Source: Albugo candida (taxonomy: Eukaryota; Oomycota; Peronosporomycetes; Albuginales; Albuginaceae). Taken from it: DNA of 64,000 nt. Of the stretch, positions 57,049 to 64,000 are shown piece after piece. The stretch's first letter is position 1; the number at the start of each line of letters is the position of its first letter. The stretch covers positions 186,001-250,000 of the forward strand of contig CAJNAR010000148.1 of NCBI GenBank assembly GCA_905220665.1, written 5' to 3'. A program made the position numbers and the translations under genes. Below the pieces are notes generated by a model that saw only the letters and a program-made list of their open reading frames with translations, did not search any database and had not been told where the DNA came from.

Positions 57049-59187
57049 CTAGAAAACGTTGTCATAGAAACTTGAACGTTTAGTTCCCCACCCAACAGAA
57101 ACTAACCGTTACTTTAGTCTATGTGGAGAAATCCTCACGAACAGCATATTAAAATGCAATTAATGGCTATATCTGATGAATCCATGAACAGATCCGTCAT
57201 GTGTCACATACGCTACCTAAAGCTCCGATTTTCTATAGATTTTAGGTGATAAAGCTCTTTTGCACGATGTCTGACGATTGTTATGTAAGCTCGATGGAGA
57301 ATGAAAGGTGAGGGCTCGGCACCTTACTAGCTAAATTCTTTTGAATATGCCAAAGGCGGGGATTCGGTCACCTATCACCGCATTGCGCTTTTTTTAAGAT
57401 GTGAGATTTTAGGTGCCCAGCGCTCACTTCACGTATTATTTCGTTAGTTCACATATTAATGCATGACTCTCTCTCACTGCGGAACAAGTTATTATCATAT
57501 ACAATGCATAGCGCAATCCCAGTAATACCGCCGTTCATGAGCTCCGTCAAAAAGGGGATTCACTGCCTTCATTTGGAGCAGGTAGGAGATACCATAAATC
57601 GATAAAGTGATATACATAGTCTCGCTCCGATGGAATTCCTGCGACATATGTTAAGTGCTTTCTCTCAATAATAATGCTTGTTCGAATCCTTGGACCAGCA
57701 AGCTCCATCTTTTCCTCAGCAACACGTAAAACCTATTTACTTTATCACGCTCCCAAGCATAGGACCAATCAATACTTAGCGGGACCCCTGTCATCATGTG
57801 AAAAGGAAGAGTATAAAATACAAAGATCTGCACATATGAATTGAGGCGTAACGTTCAGGAAGCATCATATTGTTGAGTGATATAGTGCCGACCAACATGC
57901 AACAGCAGGCATCATAATAGATGGCTTTGCAAGCACCAAGATTGACCCTGGATACATGTAGCCTCAAACTTTTCAAGGCATACACTATATCAGAAGCATC
58001 CCATCAAGGAAATATTACTTCGAATAGCAAGGATATAAGCTTGAAAGCTGATCAAAAACAAAAGCTTAATTTCAGTTCAATTAGTGCGAGAAAATCATCC
58101 CGGAGCGGTATGTATACCTTTGAAACAAATTGCAATAGCAAGGCAGCTGCATATCGTATACGTGGGGAGCCATTCACCCGACATAGAAAATCGTTAATCA
58201 CCTAAAGTCTACATTAAATATGAGGATACGTGTCTTGCACTAATCAGAATCCAAAGTCTACCTGAGAGCGCATGATGCTATCATAAGCTCATATCCAATG
58301 TGCCTGGGTGTGAATAAAGTAGGGGGAACTTTCAAAGTGCATTCAGAGTGACATGTGTGATTACAAGCATTGAATGCAAGTTGTATCAATAATAGAAGCT
58401 TGAAGAGGACTTCTACTAATTTCAAGCATTAAGTCTAGTTACAAACTAAGCTAAAAAACTCTGTTGCTCCAGCTGGATTGAGGCGATTGTTATGATACTG
58501 TTTTATGTTTTGCTCAAGTCAGCTCACGCCAGATGTTTTTCTGCATTACAAAGACACGATCCTCGGAGAGCGTATCTCTTAAACATCACAAAGTTGGTAT
58601 TCAAAATCATTAAAGCCGATTAAATCACGACTACAAATCGATATATTCCTCTGAGGTTTCTGGCAGTTACCGTATAGAGATTATATAAAAATGCTATGTA
58701 GCTGCTTTTTCATCTTCTTCCATCTGTTGCAGCGTCAAAGACTTAATTGGGAGAATCTTTGGCTTGCAAAGCGTTTGCATCAGTTGGCGCTGTTCCGAAT
58801 ATACTAGACCCGTCTTTGGCAACACTTCTTTCGTTTGTATGCGCTACAAGTATAAATCGATAACATTTTTCAATTTGTGGATAGGATCATTGTCACCTGC
58901 ATTCGTGTTGCTCTACGACTTCTCGGTGCAGAATATAATAATAATCAAAATCTACCTAAACGACCGGTTGCTTGCATCAGCGCGACGATGTAGCCGATTC
59001 GAGGACAGAGGTGCCCGCGTGTATGATCAGTCAAGGCCAATAATACAGCTTCGAGAGGCCACCAAATAATGCAGTGACATTGCATTAAATTTGTCAGATA
59101 CATGTTTAAAGTATTATAATAAAGCGGAAGATTAGAAAGAATTGGATACAGACAGAGCATTAGTCCAGACGTTGTATGCGCTCTTTG
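57049..59187. other. Spacer between array and housekeeping genes
   Basis: No gene I can support. Open frames at 57921-58205 (94 codons) and 58764-59069 (101 codons) lack domains and signal peptides. The sequence shows none of the transposon protein traces common left of the array. Confidence 0.45.
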
Positions 59188-59950
59188 TCATTCGTAATAT
59201 AATTGTTCCATCGTAGGATTCACATTGGGAGGAGGATTGCGCATCAATTCAGCCCGATACGCATACGCTCGTTGGATTGCCATATACTGCATATCAAATC
59301 GTCAGTTCAAGCGCAAAAGCTGGGAATAAATGCTCTACCGTCACGTAGAACTCGGATACAATCGCAATACAACCGAACACAAGCACAAACCACGCCCAAA
59401 GATCCATCGCTGACCATTTGGTCACATCCAGGACTAGTAGAACCAAAGAGGAGAGCTCAAGTAGCATCAGAAAGTAGTTGCTAAAGTAGTACTATAACAA
59501 GAACCGACTCAGTGAGGAAAGAATATGAAAGGATTAGGACGCATACAAAGTGTAGAAAGCTGACTTTATTCTGCAGAACTGGTTGCTTGGAACCGTAATA
59601 TCCGATCAGAGATACAATGATCCCAATAGTGCCGCACCACCAAACCGGATACGTGACAACAAAGGACAATAGAAACATTCCCAGCTGGAGAATGGATGCG
59701 GCATTGCACGGGTCTCTAAATTCATACAGAAATCCATATTGATCTGAAATTCTCTCATATCCATTCATTGTGCAGACTTCCACAGTTTTGCCAGTTGTAT
59801 CGCAATTGTGACCTTTTAAACTCGCCCGTGGCTCTCTGTATCCAAAGCTTACGGTCGAATCTCAAACACTTGAATTACATTCTACTTTGTGGAATCATAC
59901 AAAGAACGAGAGTGATATAAAGGGCTATTTACTTGAGGATAATAAGCCAT
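59188..59950 (-). CDS. Small four-TM membrane protein, spliced
   Basis: Three exons join well by eye: 59547-59831, 59339-59491 and 59188-59286. The 55-nt (59492-59546, GTATGC...CTAAT...ATAG) and 52-nt (59287-59338, GTAGAG...CTGAC...GCAG) introns both keep the frame. A short first exon is plausible at 59933-59950 (MAYYPQ, then GTAAAT), giving about 184 residues. Without it, the first ATG is at 59768. The protein has about four hydrophobic segments (AASILQLGMFLLSFVVTY, CGTIGIIVSLIGYY, FLMLLELSSLVLLVLD, WAWFVLVFGCIAIVSEFY) and a polar tail with NPPPNVNP. It would be an integral membrane protein; family and function are not recognised. It lies just downstream of the peptidase gene on the same strand. 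Confidence 0.65.
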
Positions 59951-59965
59951 TTCCAGCGAACAAAG

Positions 59966-62388
59966 CTAATTGTTGTGCTTCAGTAGCCACATCCCCCAGT
60001 GTACACTAAAGTCACCATAGGCTTGAATTGAATCTAGAGAATGGCAATCGTCGGGATACCAGAGCACTTTGGTTTCGACGCCATGGGCTTGAAGAGAGTC
60101 TTTCAGTTGCAGACCTTGGCTCGGTGGTACACGTCGATCTTTTCCACCCAAACCAAAAAGGGTCGGAGTTGTGACACGATCAAGATCCAGAGATATGGAA
60201 GATACATCCCATAAACGCTTCAGAATTGCACAGCGCTCTGTTCTTGTTAGTGGTTTTCCATCAGTCTGCTTCAATTTCTGAGAGGTGAGTATCGATTCGA
60301 ATTGGTGAACGCCAGAGACAGCAAGACCCCATTCGGGAATATCACTTGTGAAGAACACGGACGAAAGGTTTGTCACCGGATTACGAACGACACAGCTGCG
60401 ATAAAAGCTTGGAAATTGACCGATCAAGTGTGTACATATAAAACCACCATGACTTCCACCAGAGCAGTGAATTCGGGACCGATCAATTGCAATCATATCA
60501 TCTCTTTCCCCCCCTTTCGTCATTTGATCCAACGCGTACAATAATCCATAATGACAGTCAAATACATCTTGTGTACCAGCTTTACCGACTAACGATTCGA
60601 GAGCTCCTTTTCCGAAACCGATGCTCCCACGATAATTCACGGAAACTGTGACGAATCCTAATGCTGCAAAATAATTATACAGTACACGATACGTCACTGG
60701 AGAGACACCGTGAGGTCCTCCATGAATGTCTAATAGAACGGGATAACCTTGTTCCGGGGGCGGTGAGTCTGGAATCACAATCAGCGCCTCATAATCAAGA
60801 GTGCTATAGGTAGGCGAAACCCGAAGTTTTGATGCCATCTGATCATTTGTGTCTTCCAAAGAAGCGACTGTCTCGACCTGTTCACTTTTTCGCTGGCAAG
60901 CTTCATCGGATAAGTGCGTCGGAATCGAAATAACTCGCCAGGCGCTAATTTTCACACCCGAAGAAGCTTGTTTTTCCACTAATATGGGAGGTGACCTGCA
61001 AAAGTTTGGATAGCTTTCTGTTGAGATCGAACTTACTTCGGCGTTTCGGACGTATACGCGTGTCGGTTGTTTCGGTGAGTGGGTCGCAATAAGGAGGAGC
61101 CCATCGTCGTAATCTAAAAATGTTTCGGAGGCGACTTCAAAATCAGAGGTGTCTACATACGCCGGAGACAAAACGGTTTTGTTGACTCTATCGGCAATTT
61201 TCCAAAGACTTCTTCCCCCGACTTGCGTTTGAAAAAAAATATATCGAGAATCTCTAGTCCAGCAATTTCGTGGGGGTAATGCTGCAGAGTAAATTCCATT
61301 AAAAGCTTGAGCGACCGTCGGACTGGGCGCTGGGTCTTGCACGACGTCGACGATTGTGCTTACATTCTTGGACGTCCAATGCATGACGCAAAGCGTACTG
61401 CAAGTATTATGCGTGATGACGTCATGTGTTGCTAAAAATGCAAGCCATTCACCATTCCGAGAAAATCGAGGACTCCGGAGGTGAACTCCATTCAAGCTGC
61501 TGTGTTCATGTATCATTTGTTCGTTCAAAGGGCTGCAAATGAATTTGGGTGAGTCAATCTCCAAGTGATACAATTCCACCGGCCGATTGTAGCAGTGAAT
61601 AAGACCCAGACGGCGGGGTTGGTCGGTACGGGTGCCACAGAACACAATTCCTCTGTCGTCCGGCGTGAACACAGGGTCACTGCATGAAACATTTTCTGGT
61701 GTCCCTTCCAATTGCTGGACCTTACTAGTAGATACAGTCACCATGAACATAATTCCAGTGCGCTTGTCGGTATATTGCTCGCCCCAATCGTCTTGATACT
61801 CAAATTTGGTCGACTGCTTCGGCTCCTCATTATCCTTCTGATCCCAGAATGAGCAGGTCTCAATGGTTTTTTCCGCAACATACACGAATCTTGTTTCATC
61901 GTTGGACCAGGAGAATATTCCGTCTCTTTCGGTGGTGTAAATGGCGCCATGAGCATTTTTCGGGCTTCGAATCGTTTTTATTAATGTTGCATTAGAATAA
62001 ACTAATAGAGAGTATAAGCAAATGCAGTATATGAGATAAATAGGATATTAGATGACAAGTAGGGCCAACCTCTAAATCGCCCGGGATATTCTTTATTATT
62101 GGGATCAACGTGCAATGTGACAACGTATTTCTTGGAAGGAGATATAGAGAAAGCCGCAACTTCCCAGTCGCTCGGGCACAAAGTTCGGTTCACATTCCAT
62201 TTGTCGTGTTTTCCTTGCGTGAGATTATATTGTGTATGATAAGAGATCTTTTGATTCGAGGCCAGATCTTTTTTAGACCAAACGAGCTGAACGTTGATAG
62301 ATTCTGCGCTTTTTTTGTCCAATATAGCTTCAATTAGCGTTTGTGACGCGTCACTGATTTCCGTGAATGTTTGTTTTGGATTCGCCAT
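59966..62388 (-). CDS. APEH: Acylaminoacyl-peptidase (acylamino-acid-releasing enzyme)
   Basis: Two exons, 62070-62388 and 59966-62001, with a 68-nt intron (GTTGGC...ATTAG); the join gives 784 residues in frame. The enzyme (peptidase family S9) removes N-acylated residues from short peptides in the cytosol. The N-terminal two thirds form the propeller-type domain (for example FSWSNDETRFVYVAEK, FSRNGEWLAF). The C-terminal alpha/beta-hydrolase domain starts near residue 505, with DIHGGPHG as oxyanion region. The triad is Ser623 in GGSHGGF, Asp728 in GGKDRRVPPS and His760 in DDCHSLD. Length is close to the family's ~730 residues. No signal peptide. Divergent from BRF1 across 106 bp. Confidence 0.93.
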
Positions 62389-62494
62389 CTAAAGCTATGA
62401 GATTGCTAGTTTGGAACCTTCCCTATCAATAATATCATATTAGACAGGACCCCTATCAATAAATACGCATTGGTAACCATCGTTCAAGTCCAAA
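62389..62494. promoter_or_regulatory. Shared divergent promoter region of APEH and BRF1
   Basis: Only 106 bp separate the two start codons, so both promoters must lie here. The motif ccctatcaataa occurs at 62421-62432, and again at 62451 as a near copy 30 bp later, all on the same strand; no other feature is evident. Whether the motif is functional is unknown. Confidence 0.55.
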
Positions 62495-63979
62495 ATGCCG
62501 TCGCCTTCCGTGTGTCCTTCATGCATGTGCACGCAAATCGAGCACGTTGATATAAGCGGTGAAGCTGTCTGTGTGAATTGTGGTACAATACTGGAAGTCA
62601 ACAACATTGTGTCATCGGTTGAATTCCATGAAACAAGCGGTGGAAACACAGCTGTTGGCCAGTTTGTGTCCTCGCAAGGACTCAACGCCTACTCCAAAGT
62701 AAGCGCTACAACCGGTAGGAGCTACAACACAAACTCCAGAGAAAAAACACTATCAAATTGTCGACGTAATATAAGTCGTGTCGCCGGTATGCTTTCGTTA
62801 GGCAGTCATTACGTCGAATCTGCATTCCGATTGTACGCATTAGCTCTTCAGCGTAATTTCACACGCGGTAGGAGAAGCGAAGTCGTTATCGCTTCATGTT
62901 TGTACATTGTGTGTCGTCGTGAGCGTTCGCCTCATCTGCTCATCGACTTCTCCGATGCGTTACAATTGAACGTGTACGTTCTTGGAGGCGTTTTCTTAAA
63001 GTTTTGCAATTTACTCCAAATTCACTTGCCATTGGTGGACCCATCGCTGTATATCCACCGATTTGCGTCACAATTACATCTGAAAAGCAAAACGCACGCA
63101 ATTGCGACCATTGCGTTGCGTTTGGTTGCAAGTATGAAGCGTGACTGGATTCAAACGGGGCGTCGTCCATCAGGAATCTGTGGAGCCGCGTTACTGATCG
63201 CGGCTCGGTGCCAAAGTGTTCCTTGTAGCTTCCAGGATGTCATGGACGTGGTCAATATCGGGGAAGCTACTTTGAGACTTCGTCTGAGGGAGTTTGCTGC
63301 CACACCAATTGCTCAGCTTACTTACAATCAAATTGGAAAACTCGAGTTTGCGGGGATGGAATGCGATCCTCCGATACAACAGCGGCATCGTGAACGACGT
63401 ATCTTGAAATTTATTACAGTTGGGAACGAGTCCAATATGCAAAAGCTACTGTCTGCTGAATTGTTGAAAGAAAAAAATGCGCTTGGGTCAATTGAGAAGG
63501 AGCAGCCATTCATTATTGATGAAAATGAAGCTATTTTATCCGCGACTCAAAAAGCTGCCACGGAAATACTCCAACGAATGCAGCGGAAAGCGAGAACGTA
63601 TTTGACCCGACAGCGAACAACAGCTGCATTTTACAAATTGTTGGAAGACGAACTCGTGCTGGAAGTCCAAGAGGTTCCTTCTCAAAGTGTACAACCGAAA
63701 GTATCAACTTCCAACGATGGTGTTATCGATATCGAAAGCACAAAATGCGACACCAAACGTACAGACTGCAAACTGGAGAAAGAGCATGCGATAGACTCGC
63801 TGTCAGACTTGGATGATGACGAAATTTGTGGCTTAATTCTGACACCAGAGGAAGCGGATCAAAAGGCGTTATTATGGGAGCAGATGAATGGTGAATATGT
63901 CAAGATGCGGGTACCCTCTTTTTGTGATTTGACAGCGTTCACATTACTAAGTGATGTGTTCAGGAAGAGAAGCGTTTGA
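62495..63979 (+). CDS. BRF1: TFIIIB subunit BRF1 (TFIIB-related factor)
   Basis: 494 residues, no intron. BRF1 joins TBP and BDP1 to form TFIIIB, which recruits RNA polymerase III to tRNA and 5S rRNA genes in the nucleus. The zinc ribbon has Cys7, Cys10, Cys26 and Cys29. The first cyclin repeat covers about 85-175 with the family motif CRRERSPHLLIDFSD. The second covers about 180-268 with TGRRPSGICGAALLIAAR, a TFIIB/BRF hallmark. The BRF1-specific TBP-binding block is at 435-470 (SLSDLDDDEICGLILTPEEA), which distinguishes it from TFIIB. The protein is somewhat shorter than yeast or human BRF1 in its C-terminal half. It ends 21 bp before the window edge. Confidence 0.95.
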   Translation: MPSPSVCPSCMCTQIEHVDISGEAVCVNCGTILEVNNIVSSVEFHETSGGNTAVGQFVSSQGLNAYSKVSATTGRSYNTNSREKTLSNCRRNISRVAGMLSLGSHYVESAFRLYALALQRNFTRGRRSEVVIASCLYIVCRRERSPHLLIDFSDALQLNVYVLGGVFLKFCNLLQIHLPLVDPSLYIHRFASQLHLKSKTHAIATIALRLVASMKRDWIQTGRRPSGICGAALLIAARCQSVPCSFQDVMDVVNIGEATLRLRLREFAATPIAQLTYNQIGKLEFAGMECDPPIQQRHRERRILKFITVGNESNMQKLLSAELLKEKNALGSIEKEQPFIIDENEAILSATQKAATEILQRMQRKARTYLTRQRTTAAFYKLLEDELVLEVQEVPSQSVQPKVSTSNDGVIDIESTKCDTKRTDCKLEKEHAIDSLSDLDDDEICGLILTPEEADQKALLWEQMNGEYVKMRVPSFCDLTAFTLLSDVFRKRSV

Positions 63980-64000
63980 TCAAAAGCGCGACATCTACGC

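Noticed and set aside
57650..57700. tRNA-like T-arm word (gttcgaatcc)
   Set aside because: The flanking bases do not form the stem and no acceptor or anticodon arm can be placed; I found no convincing tRNA in the window.
57921..58205. 94-codon plus-strand frame between the array and the housekeeping genes
   Set aside because: No signal peptide, domain, introns or initiator motif were visible; length is within chance for this composition.

Overview
The window looks like nuclear DNA of an oomycete, most likely a white blister rust (Albugo). Three observations support this. Two long, intron-less, Cys-rich secreted proteins carry the C-x2-C-x5-G ('CCG', formerly CHxC) signature known from Albugo effectors. 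The small-gene array has a start region matching the oomycete Inr core (TCAYTYY). The housekeeping genes on the right have few, very short introns (52-101 nt). The species call is an inference; no database was searched.

Layout. 1-0.9 kb is diverged upstream flank of a CCG-type gene whose coding part would lie just off the left edge. 0.97-6.5 kb is a decayed Ty3/Gypsy chromovirus with very short LTRs. 6.5-11.8 kb holds no gene I can support. 11.8-15.3 kb and 18.0-22.1 kb are two copies of one segment, each with a ~600-residue CCG candidate effector on the minus strand. 22-36 kb is a transposon graveyard: a plus-strand Copia relic, a Tc1/mariner element with both terminal repeats, a probable LINE reverse transcriptase relic, and a minus-strand Copia element with both LTRs. 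36.1-39.5 kb is unrecognised.

The most striking object is at 39.5-57.0 kb: 21 head-to-tail copies of an ~825-bp unit, all on the plus strand, each with the same 128-residue small secreted protein and its own promoter and 3' region. Sixteen copies are intact, and nine of those encode the identical protein. Four share one 13-bp deletion that truncates the product to 64 residues, and one has a 1-base deletion. Shared variants show that multi-unit blocks have been duplicated (copies 3-5 match 13-15; 1-2 match 5-6). I do not recognise the protein family.

From about 59.2 kb the character changes to compact housekeeping genes: a small four-TM membrane protein (introns inferred by eye), acylaminoacyl-peptidase (family S9, two exons), and, divergent across a 106-bp intergenic region, the RNA polymerase III initiation factor BRF1. 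The window therefore spans a sharp boundary between a repeat- and effector-rich compartment and a gene-dense core. I found no bacterial operons, CRISPR arrays or convincing tRNA/rRNA genes.
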